DNA from: Helianthus annuus
Taxonomy: Eukaryota; Streptophyta; Magnoliopsida; Asterales; Asteraceae
Length of the DNA: 64,000 nucleotides
Direction of reading: 5' to 3'
Assembly: GCF_002127325.2 (NCBI RefSeq)
Contig: NC_035448.2
Coordinates: 129,843,678 to 129,907,677 of the forward strand
This document shows positions 11,358 to 22,851 of this stretch, piece by piece. How positions within the stretch are numbered: the first letter of the stretch is position 1; each line of letters starts with the position of its first letter. The translations under genes were made by a program, and so were the position numbers. The notes beneath the pieces are model-generated. The model was not told the DNA's origin, did not search any database, and saw nothing but the letters and a program-made list of their open reading frames with translations.

Positions 11358-12296
11358 CCCCAAGCCTGACCTATGCTGGTAACCATGCTAGGACGTAGTG
11401 ACCAACAAGTTTGACCAAGTAAGCTAATCTGCCGAGCAACCCAAGGTGAGTTCACAACTTAAAGCATGCGTTCCCGGTGGATTGGGAAACAGAACTAAAA
11501 CAACACCATCCCCTTGTGAGGGATACAAACTTACTTTTCTTCCCTTGTTATTGGGAACTCTTAGTTAATTACTGTTTATACGGAATGCAACGAGCAACAC
11601 TAAACGAAACTCTATCACTTAAGTCCCTACTACTTAATACCGATTAGTCGCCGGGGCCAGGCGAACGGGTTATTAGTTGATAGCGCTATTTAGGTCTTAC
11701 CAGCCTCACATCGTGCCCGTGTATGGGATTGGGAGTGAACTAATAGACTCTGGCAAATCCGTCAATGATGATAGAACATTGACAAACGGGGCACTTTACG
11801 GAAACGTACGGTTACATGAAGTATTCGGTATTGGAAAAACAGTTTAGTCGCTTACTTATGGGGTAGCTCCCCATGGCATGTATAAACGGGTAAATTAACT
11901 GGTGAAACAAGTTTTTGGTAATTAAAAACTGGACAACTCGTGAACTCGCCAACATTTTTGTTGACACTCTACTGCATGCTTTGCAGGTACCCAGTGACTC
12001 AGGAGCTTGCTATTTGGGGGATGCGTAGTGGTCGTCTAACCCATGTGTTGGGTTTTAACAAAACTTGAACTAAGAACTTTGTTTTAATCCATTTTGTCTA
12101 TGCTTCCGCTACTTATCTGAACTTTTACTTAAACTTAGAACTTTTGAACTTTGACAATGATATTTGCTAACCTTGTGGTTGGTGAGTATTACTTATGTTA
12201 TTATGATATTGCTCAGTATAATTGGTGGCTGGATCCTGGTCAGTCACGCCTCCAAGCGGTGGTGTTCCGCATGTGGATTTTGGGGGTGTGACAGAT

Positions 12297-12309
12297 TGGT
12301 ATTAGAGCC
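12297..12309 (+). other. Primer-binding site (initiator Met tRNA type)
   Basis: TGGTATTAGAGCC follows three bases after the LTR end. It differs at one position from the plant initiator-methionine tRNA complement TGGTATCAGAGCC. It marks the left LTR as the 5' LTR of the element that follows. Confidence 0.88.
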
Positions 12310-12576
12310 ATTGGTTATAGTGAACTTGGTTTTAAAAAGGGGAAATCATTTTGAGAAAAACCAGACTATAACCCGTGACTCGCGACGACACTACACTCCA
12401 AGTGCAAGACTCAACACATTAGACCTCATAGCTCGGACTAGTGTTTACTTGGTTGCTTGCTTTGTGTTTTCTGTTTTGTTATACGTACTAGTGTGCCTAG
12501 TTAGATAGATACACCTCCCTCTTCTATCTCATTCTCGCTACATTACGACATCACACTCATACTATGTTTTCTGATT

Positions 12577-14316
12577 ATGAAGACAATGAGTGGACGTGGA
12601 AGAGGAAACATCAACATGACTCAGGCTCAATTCACTAACCTGCTTAACACGGTGGCTGCAGCTTTCGCAGCTCACCCTGGAGGTAAACTCGTTATCCTAG
12701 GATGTTTAGATCCTACCGCCGCGTCGTCTTTTACCCCTAAACCTATTCACTTTGCTTCTCACCACAGGTCAGCATGCACCTGCGCAACCACACGTGTGTA
12801 CTTTCAAAACTTTCATGGATTGCAAACCTCTCCCATTCAATGGCACTGAGGGTGCCATAGGTCTTCTGCACTGGATTGAGAAAGTCGAAGCTGTCTTTGC
12901 TGTCTGTGAGTGTCCCCCTGCGAATTGGGTGAAGTTTGCTACTGGTACGCTCGAAGGAAACGCGCTTTCCTGGTGGAAGGCGCAAATTCAGATGTTTGGG
13001 TTGGAAACTGCTAATGCTACTGCGTGGGAGGATTTCAAGGACATGATTAAGGAGGAGTATTGTCACAGGGATGACATCCACAAGCTCGAAAACGAGTACT
13101 ACGAGCTCAAGATGGTTGGATCAGAGATCGAGGCATACACCAAACAGTCCAACGACTATGCTGCTCTTTGCCCAAACATGTCTCGACCTATGTACCGAAG
13201 GGTCGAATTGTACATCAAGGGTTTGGCCCCAGAAATTCGAAGCTATGTGACCTCAGCCAACCTCACTACCATTCAGCCCGTCGTCCGTCTTGCTCACAAA
13301 CTCACTAATCAGGCTGTGAAACAGGGCAAGTTGCCCAAAAGGATCAGTGCCACTGATGGAACTTCTGGTGATAACAAGCGTAAGTGGGAAGGAAACCAAA
13401 GCAAGGATGCTAACCCCACTCAGGCCCCAACCCAGCAAAGGAAAACTGACAACAACAGAGGCCCTCAACAACAGGGTGGCTATCGAGGGAACCACCCCAA
13501 GTGTAACAAGTGTAACCGACATCACAGCGGGCCATGTGGCAAAAGTCAGTGTCAGCGATGCAACAAGATGGGGCATGAAGCCAAAGATTGTCGGAGTCAG
13601 TTCCCAGCCAGGCAGAATCAGCAACAACCACAACAACAACAGCAGCAAGGAAATAACCGTGGGTGCTACAAATGTGGAGCAACGGGGCACATGAGAAGGG
13701 ATTGCCCTGAACTAAACCAGAATCGCAACAACAACCAGGGAGCTGGAAACAACGATCAAAACAACAATGCTGGGAATGGTGCAAGGGGAAGGGCTTTTGT
13801 GATTGGAGCTGGAGAAGCGAGGAATGACCCCAACGTCGTGGCGGGTAAGTTCCTACTCGATGATCGTTATGTTTCTGTATTATTTGATTCTGGAGCCGAT
13901 GCTAGTTATGTATCCCTACGCATTAGTAAAAAGCTTAAGCACCCGCCTTCGTTATTAAGTTCAAAACATATCGTCGAGCTAGCTAGTGGTAGAAATATCG
14001 AGGCCTCACATGTTATCAACGACTGCAAACTAGTACTGTCTGGTCAGACCTATAGCATCGATCTTTTCCCTATTGCTCTTGGAAGCTTCGACGTCGTTTT
14101 CGGTATGGATTGGTTATCCAAACATCACGCGGAAATCCTCTGTAAAGAGAAAATGGTTCGCATTCCCCGCCGTTCTGGCAAACCCCTCATCGTGCAAGGT
14201 GACAAAGGCGGAGAAGTCACAGGCATTATCTCGTTCTTAAAATCCCAGAAATGTTTACGAAAGGGGCACACCGCTCTCTTAGCACTTGTCACCAACACAC
14301 AGGAAAGGAAAGGAGG
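12577..14316 (+). CDS. Tekay-like gag and protease, with intron-like gap and 3' frameshift
   Basis: Starts [19 protein letters not shown]. An 85-bp segment at 12683-12767 with GT...CACAG ends interrupts the frame; removing it joins AAHPGG directly to [10 protein letters not shown]. The gag core follows ([31 protein letters not shown]). Then come Cys-rich knuckles [26 protein letters not shown] and [14 protein letters not shown]. The aspartic protease has [14 protein letters not shown] and DVVFGMDWL. The frame is lost at about 14302-14325; RT continues in another frame. gag forms the capsid and binds RNA; the protease would cut the polyprotein. The element cannot make an intact polyprotein as it stands. 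Confidence 0.85.
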
Positions 14317-16349
14317 ATTGGAGATTTTCCAGTGGTACGCGACTACCCCGAGGTGTTTCCTGAGGAACTACCTAGACTCCCTCCCCACCGTCAGGTCGAA
14401 TTCCAAATCGAGCTAGCTCCCGGAGCAGCGCCCATAGCTCGTGCACCTTATCGACTAGCCCCCGCAGAACTGAAGGAACTCTCTACTCAACTACAGGAAC
14501 TATTGGATAAAGGATTTATCCGTCCTAGTTCGTCGCCCTGGGGAGCACCAGTGCTCTTTGTTAAGAAGAAGGATGGCACCTTCCGAATGTGCATCGACTA
14601 TCGTGAACTGAACAAGGTTACCATCAAGAATCGCTACCCTCTCCCACGTATCGACGACCTATTCGATCAGTTTCAGGGATCGAGCTACTACTCTAAGATT
14701 GACCTACGATCGGGCTATCATCAGCTAAGAGTCCGTAATGAAGACATCTCCAAAACTGCATTCAGAACTCGTTATGGTCATTACGAATTCCTTGTCATGC
14801 CCTTTGGAATGACTAACGCGCCTGCGGTTTTCATGGACCTCATGAACCGAGTGTCCAAGCCTTACCTAGACAAATTCGTGATTGTGTTTATCGACGACAT
14901 CCTAATCTACTCGAAAAGTCAAGAAGAGCATGAACGGCACCTACGCCTTATCCTCGAACTTCTTCGCAATGAGCAACTGTACGCCAAGTTCTCGAAATGC
15001 GACTTCTGGCTTCGAGAAGTCCATTTCCTTGGGCACACGGTCAATAAGGACGGGATCCATGTCGACCCAGCTAAGATCGACTCTATAAAGAATTGGCCTA
15101 CTCCTAAGACTCCGACCGAAGTTCGTCAATTCTTGGGATTGGCACGATACTATCGTAGATTTATCAAGGGGTTCTCGAAGATTGCTCAGCCTCTCACGAC
15201 TCTCACTCAGAAGGGTATTGCTTACAAATGGAATGAAGCTCAGGAATCCGCATTTCAGAAGCTAAAGGATAACCTCTGTAGTGCTCCTATTCTCTCGTTA
15301 CCTGAAGGTACCAACTTTGTGGTTTACTGCGATGCGTCTATCCGCGGGCTCGGTTGCGTGTTAATGCAACGCGAGAAAGTTATTGCCTACGCCTCTCGAC
15401 AACTTAAGACTCACGAAAGGAACTACACTACGCACGACTTGGAACTGGGAGCAGTGGTTTTTGCTCTTAAGATATGGAGACATTACCTGTACGGTACCAA
15501 GTGCACTATTTACACCGATCACAGGAGTCTCGAGCATATCTTCAAGCAAAACGAATTAAACATGCGACAATGTCGATGTGTCGAACTCTTGAATGATTAT
15601 GAATGCGCAATCAAGTACCATCCGGGCAAGGCCAATGTCGTGGCAGACGCCCTCAGCCGAAAAGACACTACACCCAAGCGCGTGCGAGCGCTACAACTTA
15701 CCATCCAGTCCAACCTCCCAACTCAGATTCGAAATGCTCAGGTTGAAGCTCTGAAACCGGAGAACATCAGGGCTGAGTCCTTGCGAGGATCGAGGCAGCG
15801 ATTAGAACAAAAAGAAGATGGCGCATACTATGTGACAGGGCGCATTTGGGTTCCACTCTATGGAGACCTACGTGAACTTGTGATGGACGAAGCCCATAAG
15901 TCCCGCTACTCAGTACATCATGGTTCGGATAAGATGTTCCATGACTTAAGGACTACATATTGGTGGCCTGGCATGAAAGCCCACATAGCAACATATGTCA
16001 GCAAATGGTTGACCTGCGCAAGAGTCAAGACTGAGTATCAGAAACCAGCGGGCCTACTCCAACAACCAGAAATCCCGAAGTGGAAATGGGAGCAAATTTC
16101 CATGGATTTCGTCACTGGCCTACCTAGATCCCAACGCGGGAATGACACTATTTGGGTGATAGTAGATCGATTGACCAAGTCTGCACACTTTCTGGCCATT
16201 AAGGAAACAGACAAGTTTTCTACCTTGGCAGAAGTCTACCTAAAGGAAGTGGTTTCAAGGCACGGGGTGCCAACTTCCATTATTTCCGACTGAGACGCTC
16301 GTTTTACTTCGGAGTTGTGGCAAGCTATGCACAAATCCTTTGGCTCACG
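14316..16349 (+). pseudogene. Tekay-like pol: RT, RNase H and integrase N-terminal half
   Basis: Continues the polyprotein after the frameshift: [11 protein letters not shown] linker; RT with [30 protein letters not shown] and the active site FIDDILIYS (about 14886-14912); [11 protein letters not shown] thumb region; RNase H ([32 protein letters not shown]); integrase zinc region and start of the core ([13 protein letters not shown]). Within the HHCC finger the first Cys of the CLTC pair is Trp (WLTCARV). A C-to-T change gives TGA at 16291-16293, where the other copy has Arg in SDRDAR. At 16349 the gene is cut by the copia-derived element and resumes at 23313 or later. Confidence 0.9.
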
Positions 16350-16810
16350 TGTTAGGCCCTAAAGTGTGAGACTGACGCATCAAATTAATCCAACGGGCTA
16401 TGGTTACGAACTGGGCTTTACCGGGTTAGTTAATATTAGGTTTTGGACCTTTATAGGTCACTTGGGCCAAGCTTTAGGCCATGTGGGCCAAGCAGGCCCA
16501 AGGGGAGCCCATGTAGGGAAGTGGGCTTGCCTAGGTATATAAACAAGTTTTCTACTTGTTTTAGGGTTTTGAACCTCTTTGTTACAAAAGTTCTAAAGAA
16601 GCTAGAGAGAGGCAATTGTGGTGTAGGAACTTGTACCAGACGGTTTTGCTAGTTGATAGTAATAGAATCGTGTGCAAGTTTGAAAGGTGATTCGGTTTGT
16701 TTTTCGTGTTTCATATTTTCGGTTTATCTTGAATGATCTTGTGTTTGGTTTCCGCACTCTCACAAGATTAGGTTTGATATCATTGAAAGATCCGTTTCAC
16801 GGGACTTACA
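16350..16810 (+). repeat. 5' LTR of gag-only element
   Basis: TGTTAGGCCCTAAAG ... GGGACTTACA, 461 bp, with TATATAAA at 16536-16543. It differs from the right LTR at one position noticed by eye (CACAAGATTAGG versus CACAATATTAGG). Confidence 0.95.
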
Positions 16811-16812
16811 AG

Positions 16813-16825
16813 TGGTATCAGAGCC
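16813..16825 (+). other. Primer-binding site of gag-only element
   Basis: TGGTATCAGAGCC, complementary to the 3' end of initiator methionine tRNA, lies two bases after the LTR. Confidence 0.9.
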
Positions 16826-17194
16826 TTTAGAACCTATTTCTAGGCTCGGTGTGATATCAAAGGTTCAAGATTTTCATTATTTTTGGTTTGGTGTTCATCG
16901 CGTTCTTCGTGTTCTTGATAGCATTCATCGAAGTTTTATAAAAATCAACATATTTTGGTTATTGGATTTTGAAAAAGGCTGTTAAAAGAATAGACGTAAT
17001 CTTTCTACTTTTTTTGAAATATTTTGATTTAAAAAAATTCCCAAAGTTTTCGGTGGAGAGTTGTTGAGATATTGAAACTTTCCATATTTTTTATCATATA
17101 CAACTCATTCTTTAATTTTGAAAGTTATTTTGATTTAAAAGTTCCAAATATCTCGGGCTACAGCTGTCTATCACATTCAAATTCATATTTCAAA

Positions 17195-17640
17195 AAGTCT
17201 CGGTCTCGAGTCGCAACCACGTACACGGTTTCGAGTTATCCCGTTTTGAGTCGCAACCTCCATTGTCGCAACCACGGTTTCGAGTCCATCGCTTCACAGT
17301 CGCAATCAAGGTTTCGGCTCTTCACGGTATTGTTCCGACTCGCACCTTCAATCATCACCATATAATCACTAGTCTCGAGTAGCAATCTTAGTTCCGAGTC
17401 GCAACCGAGTTCTCGAGTCGCAACGTTCACCACCTCCAGTCGCAATCTCCATTTCAACTGAAGTCGCAATCATCCGTCTCGAGTCGCAATCACCGTTCCG
17501 ACTTGTCCACTCGCAATCACCGTTCCCACTTGTCCACTCGCAACCTGCAACAATCATCATCATTTCAGTCGCAACGACGGTTCCGAGTCCCACACTTTCG
17601 ACTCGCAAACTCCATCTCCGAGCATCACCGCTGGCAACCA
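17195..17640 (+). repeat. TCGAGTCGCAAC motif array in leader
   Basis: At least a dozen variants of (TCTCGAG)TCGCAA(T/C) follow each other in the untranslated leader between primer-binding site and gag. One unit, GGTCTCGAGTCGCAACC, is the exact reverse complement of a unit in the gypsy LTR block (10895-11175). The following stretch, to about 17890, contains a tandem pair of about 62 bp (CTGCAACTCCGTCACCGATC units near 17750 and 17805). Confidence 0.8.
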
Positions 17641-18261
17641 CCGTCTCCATCATCTCCTCTAGCATCATCTCCGTCTAGCAATCATATTCATTGGTTATCA
17701 TTCACTGCTTATCATTCAATCATCGTCGTCGGAGTTGCAATCATCACTTGCAACTCCGTCACCGATCGCCGATTTAGAAACGTCGGAGCTGCAACCATCA
17801 CCTGCAACTCCGTCACCGATCGCCGATTTAGAAACGTCACCGCCATCAGTGTTAACCGCCATCACCCTCATCACCGCCATCAGGGTTAATCTTTGTCATT
17901 AATTATATGGATTGAATTTGGGAGTGTATCGCAGAGAGTGAGAGACAAGTTGCATGTGTTTTAAAAAAAAACTAAATTAGGGTTTTGGTGGATTTTAAAG
18001 GAAGAAGACAACAGTTGCTCTCGTTTAAGTTATTTATTATCATAATAATAATAATCATAAATAGTTTTCTTATATATTAATTAAAAAATTTAAAAAAAAG
18101 GGGGTTTGTTTTGTTTGTGATATCGGTCTGACAGGTTTTGAGGTGCGGTTCAGAAAGTGGGTTCATTCGCGTGCAAAGGGTTTGAGTTAGCGAGTACACG
18201 GGTGCTCGTTTAGTTTGTGTTTTGAGGAGAAGAACAAAAGTATCAATCACCCATTGAAATT

Positions 18262-20532
18262 ATGACATTACGTGAAGAGATGCTTTCTGTCTTTTGCACT
18301 CCTGAGTGTAGAGAAAGAGTTGAGGCATATCGGTTACACAACGCTGAGTTGATTCAAGATTACAAAGATATTAAAAATAAAAACTTTACTTTGGCCAAAA
18401 ATGAAAAACTTTACAAAGAAAAAATTGAGGCCCAAAGAAAAGATATCGTTCAGTTAAAAGAAGATCTCAGCGCTAAGAACTGTAATTTTTTAGATGCTCT
18501 AGCAACAATTAGTGACTTGACCAAAGAACTAGAAGACCTAAAGGTCAAATATCAGGTAAATGAAATTAATATTAAAAAATTTGACACTTCTAGTAATTTG
18601 GTCAAGAACATTTGTGATATACAACTAGAGTACAAAGAAAAGAAAGGGGCTGGTTTGGGATACACAAAAGCTCCTCCTCCTTACAATCACAATTATACAT
18701 ATTTGCCTTTCACGGAAGAGGAGCTAATTAATGAGGGTAAAATGACTTATGGACCAAAAGTTGATAAGTCATCTGTCAAGAATGAATCTGTTAGCAATAA
18801 AAGGTCAGCCCCATCAATGAACTTTGTTTCTAAAGGCAATGTTGATCCTAACCAGTCGTTTGCATGTGCAGAAAAGGTTGACTTGAAATGTGAAGATACT
18901 CTTGGGGGAGAACAAGTTTTAAATTCTGATTTACAAAAACCTTGTTTTGATGAAAATAATCCTGATCTTCTTTTAGGACAAAGTATTTTTAGCATGTTTC
19001 TTTCGTTAGCGTCCAATGGGCCTGATGTTTTGGGCAAGACTGATGATGGGTGTGTTGAATCTGTGAACATTAATTCTGGCGATGAATTTTCTTCAGCTAA
19101 TGATTGTGAATGTGATGTTTCTAACTCTTCAGTTGATGATAGTGGTACAAGTGAGGTCCCTCAGGATACATTCAGTGAAACCACTGAAACTACTTCTCAA
19201 GAAAATCAAGAATATCCTGATTCTTCTTCTGAATCGGTCTCAGTAGGTGTCCCTAATGTTGAATCTAGTGGGATCCCATTGGAAACCGTTGATGCATGTG
19301 ATGCAGAAACACGTTTTGATGAAACTTCTACATCTTCTGAAATTAAAACTGAACCAAATTTTGAAAGGGAAGAGGTGGTCACATTAAATGAAAAGTCAGA
19401 AGAAAATGTTTCTGAAAAGGAAATTAAAACAGAAACTGAATCGTCTTTTCAAAATGATCCTGATAAAATTATAAAAGACGAAAAACATCAGTTGACTGAA
19501 TCTCATGCTTGTGCTAGTTCTGATCAACAGGTACAGAAGAAATCAGAAAAGGCACATGGAACACAAGCAAAGCAACCTAAGCATGCTAAGCAAGCTCGGT
19601 CATCTAGGCCCATCAGATCAGCTACTGCTGCTGGCTCTCAGAATCTCCATACATTGAAGCGACAGACATGTTTCAACTGTGGAATTCCTGGGCACATTGC
19701 TAGAAATTGTGTTCATCGCCCAAACGTGCAACAAAATGCGAATATTCACTCTTGTGCTGATGTTTGTGAGCCGGTTCACAACACACAGAAGGAGCCAAAA
19801 CGAGTAGATCAAAATCAGGGATATAAGAAGTCTGCTCATCAAGGACAATCACAATCTCGTAAGGCTCGTGACAAGGTGAAGAAAAGCTCCAATCAGGGAG
19901 AAAAGACGAAGAATGGTGCTCAGAGCAACAAGACTTTTGCAAACAGCAAATACAAGCACCCAAATTCATCTTCGTCTAAGAGTAATGTGCAGTCACATCC
20001 AAAGCAAAAAGGACCGGTTTGTCCTCCAGGACCTGCTAGAGCAAATCAAGCTACGCAAAATGTCTTTCCGATGAAAAGACAAACTTGCTACAACTGTGGC
20101 ATTGCGGGTCATATTGCTAGAAACTGCCCAAGGCGTCCCTACGTACCCTACTATATGCAAAATCAGAGGGTTACATCAAAGGATAACAATCATTCCAAGC
20201 CAATGAAGGTATCTTCACCTAAGGCAATGAAGAATGTGAATCCCAAGGTTAAACCTTCTGATGGGGATTGGAATGCTGCTAAAAACAAACGCAAGGCTGT
20301 TCAGGAACAAAAACGTGTTTCTAAAACTAACAAACCTGAAACAGCTAAAGTTGCTCAACCGAAGGCAACAAACGCGTTTGCTAGACCGAAACAGTTTTGG
20401 AAACCCAAATCCAAAGCAGCAACGTCTCCAATCCTTGAAATTAAAGGGGACTTGTGTTTGAAAGAAGTGTCTTATTTTGATGCTTCAGGTAATCCCAGGA
20501 CCACGATGGCCTGGGTACCCATGTCTTACTAA
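18262..20532 (+). CDS. Copia-type gag C-terminal protein with two zinc knuckles
   Basis: 756 aa. It starts MTLREEMLSVFC and runs through a lysine/glutamate-rich coiled-coil-like region (residues about 20-110), then GLGYTKAPPPYNHNYTYLPF, typical of copia gag linkers. A long acidic Ser/Glu-rich part follows. CCHC knuckles are CFNCGIPGHIARNC (from residue 470) and CYNCGIAGHIARNC (from residue 609), separated by a basic region. It ends NPRTTMAWVPMSY. The usual N-terminal gag (UBN2-type) domain is absent. The role would be RNA binding and particle assembly with a helper element. The ORF is intact, in contrast to all neighbouring retroelement genes. Confidence 0.85.
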   Translation: MTLREEMLSVFCTPECRERVEAYRLHNAELIQDYKDIKNKNFTLAKNEKLYKEKIEAQRKDIVQLKEDLSAKNCNFLDALATISDLTKELEDLKVKYQVNEINIKKFDTSSNLVKNICDIQLEYKEKKGAGLGYTKAPPPYNHNYTYLPFTEEELINEGKMTYGPKVDKSSVKNESVSNKRSAPSMNFVSKGNVDPNQSFACAEKVDLKCEDTLGGEQVLNSDLQKPCFDENNPDLLLGQSIFSMFLSLASNGPDVLGKTDDGCVESVNINSGDEFSSANDCECDVSNSSVDDSGTSEVPQDTFSETTETTSQENQEYPDSSSESVSVGVPNVESSGIPLETVDACDAETRFDETSTSSEIKTEPNFEREEVVTLNEKSEENVSEKEIKTETESSFQNDPDKIIKDEKHQLTESHACASSDQQVQKKSEKAHGTQAKQPKHAKQARSSRPIRSATAAGSQNLHTLKRQTCFNCGIPGHIARNCVHRPNVQQNANIHSCADVCEPVHNTQKEPKRVDQNQGYKKSAHQGQSQSRKARDKVKKSSNQGEKTKNGAQSNKTFANSKYKHPNSSSSKSNVQSHPKQKGPVCPPGPARANQATQNVFPMKRQTCYNCGIAGHIARNCPRRPYVPYYMQNQRVTSKDNNHSKPMKVSSPKAMKNVNPKVKPSDGDWNAAKNKRKAVQEQKRVSKTNKPETAKVAQPKATNAFARPKQFWKPKSKAATSPILEIKGDLCLKEVSYFDASGNPRTTMAWVPMSY

Positions 20533-20579
20533 TCTCCTTACTTTTCAGGAACAACTAAGGAGGAGCTGTTGACAATCTC

Positions 20580-20670
20580 TGGAATGTTGATAGCGGTTGT
20601 TCCAGAGATAAAACGGGTAACATTTCACTGTTGCAAAAAGTTCAAATTTTTTTTACAGATGATATGTTTC
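20580..20670 (+). pseudogene. Vestigial copia protease start
   Basis: In a frame different from gag, this stretch reads WNVDSGCSRDKTGNISLLQK. It carries the DSG active-site motif and surroundings of copia proteases; the family usually has HM where DK stands. The homology then stops. It shows that the element descends from a full copia element by loss of pol. Confidence 0.75.
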
Positions 20671-22851
20671 CTTTGGAGGAGATTAGAGAAGTAAGATAAG
20701 ATCAGCAAAAGGTACCGTTTAAATTCAGTACTTTGATTTGAATTTGATTAGTCTTCAGTCTGATGACAGAACGGTTAAGCAAAAATATTTTTCTCTCTTT
20801 TTCTTAGTTTATAACTTTGTACATAAAGTGTCCTTTCTCTAGTAAATGGTAAATTTGCGCAAAAATACAAGATTTATGCACAAATTTAGGGGGGGAGAGG
20901 AACATATAGATAGATATAGAGTTTAGGGGGAGAAAACACAGAAAATACAAAAAGAGTTTGCTGTAAATATGTATTGTTTTAGGGGGAGAAAATGAGAAAA
21001 ATACAAAAACATTAGAAAAATGAAAAAGCCAAAAAGATAAATTGCATGAAAGGGGAAGTGAAATAAATGTTCGTGTTAAAGGGTTTGACTAACACATGTA
21101 AGGTGCCATAGCTGAAAAGACTAGGATCTACTGCGATATGTCGATAGGCTTGACGCTCAACATGATAAAAGATACTAAGTGATATAAACATAACGAACTA
21201 TGTACCATGTGGGTAACATACCAACGGCGTATGATTTTATGGTCTTAAATCTTGCGTTGATAGATAGCCAACATCTGAGGTTTCGGGTCTTTATATTGTT
21301 GAATCATCCGGGGATATCTTAGTTGTTCTTCTGCTTAGAACTAAAACTGTACATGACCCCAGGAAAGAAAGTCACTTGGAATTAGCTCATTTCTATTTGA
21401 ATGTCTGTATGTTGTCCCGATACACACAATTTTGATCTGATTCTGAAATCTTCTCTGAAAAAAGTCGTGTACCTCCTCTGCTGCATCCAGATATATGCTG
21501 ACCTGGAGGTGCTAGGCAACGACAGCTTCTGCTGCATCCAGATACATGCTGACCTAGCTGTACGTTGTCGCGCTATAGATCTAAACACCCGAAAGAGGCC
21601 CTCTAGTGCCCAAAAGAAACCCCAATAAACCTATATCAAATTGAGAAAAACTCATTTGATCTGTACATTATACCATCTCTGCAAAAGATCTATTCTGTTC
21701 TCTTCTCAACCTACTCCCAGTTAAGATTTCAGAAATCTGGATTGGACTTGTGAAATATGTGGTAGGGAAGATACTTGCATGATAGAGTGTGCTGTTTATA
21801 TTTCCGGGATCTGATTAGTATTTATTTGGGTGTTCATTGTTAAGAAATCAAAACATGATAAAACAGATTATATGCAGACCTAGACTCAGTCAGGATATCT
21901 TAAAGGATGACATCAGTATACTCACCTGCTACGATGAATCGTTGTGCTTACCTTGATCGCGGGGGTATGCCTTGGAATGGGACACCCGGGTATATAGTAT
22001 AATATTACCTAAAGCATATCACGAAGTTGAAAAATTGAAAGTTGAGCGTTAAAGTTTAAGTGGACAAACATATTGGCAATCGCATAGACCAGTTTGATTA
22101 GGCTCGTACTGAAAAGTGTTCCTTAGTCTGCCTGAGAACGAATTTTGATCCCATTGCAATTGTAATTGTATATTATGGTAGTTGTTTATATTTTGAATTT
22201 TTATTTGTTTTAGTTCTTAAGTTAAAAAAAATTAAAAAAAAAATCCAAAAATAGAGTGCTTATTTGTTTTTCTTAAAATTAAAAAATATAACCGTTCTTG
22301 AAGATTTGACTGATCATCAAAAGTTGAAAGAATTTAAATTGTGAAATTTCATGTACCTAGTGTTCATGTGGTACTCTCCCTGTTGCATAAGAAATGTTTG
22401 CTTATGAGTTTGTGAGCATGTGCAGAACTTGATTTCAATCAAGAACAGGGGTTGATGAAGACTGAGATGCTGTTAGCTGCTGAAGAAGCCCAAAGCATCA
22501 CAACAACAAGATGTACCTGAGTCAGAAGAACCGGATACGAGACGTCGTCTGACAATGAAAGTGCATTTGAAGAAGTACCGTGAGCCTGCTTGAAAGACAA
22601 AGACTGAAGAAGAAAAGAGCTGCTGAGAATCCTCCTCTCACATTCTTTTGAACAAGATTTTCAAGCAAATGCTGATCGTGATCCTGATATGAAGCTAACC
22701 ACAAGATTTGAAGAAAGAGACCCAGTGCTGAGAGTTCAGAAGTCAAGAACTTCCACAACATCTGCAGCATAGCGACAACCATAGAGTTCGTTGAAGACTT
22801 TGCTGATTTCAAGTATGAAGACAATTTGATGGCATCAGTCTAGGGGGAGAT
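20671..22851 (+). other. Non-coding 3' part of gag-only element
   Basis: No pol domain seen. It holds three extra polypurine-like TTAGGGGG(A/G)GA runs (about 20887, 20927, 20980). It also has a direct repeat of about 51 bp (CTGCTGCATCCAGATA at 21478 and 21529), and the functional-looking polypurine tract at 22842-22850. Confidence 0.7.

Larger units (their letters stand above)
9794..12293 (+). repeat. Gypsy (Tekay-like) LTR, left copy
   Basis: Starts TGTGACACCCC after the purine run ACGGGGGGATGA and ends GGGGGTGTGACA, giving near-perfect short inverted ends. An alternative start is TGTGACACTTCGG at 9885, also after a purine stretch. It is homologous to 24176-26208, apart from scattered substitutions and a 463-bp block (10895-11357) present only here. 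That block and 10040-10095 carry many copies of the motif CTCGAGACC. Confidence 0.88.

Noticed and set aside
13253..13784. Minus-strand ORFs of 124-145 codons opposite gypsy gag
   Set aside because: Shadow frames of the zinc-knuckle and Gln-rich region; leucine/valine-rich low-complexity translations.
17195..17640. Coding exon from the 128-codon ORF at 17503-17889
   Set aside because: It is a Ser/His-rich translation of the motif array in the retroelement leader, with no start context or domain.
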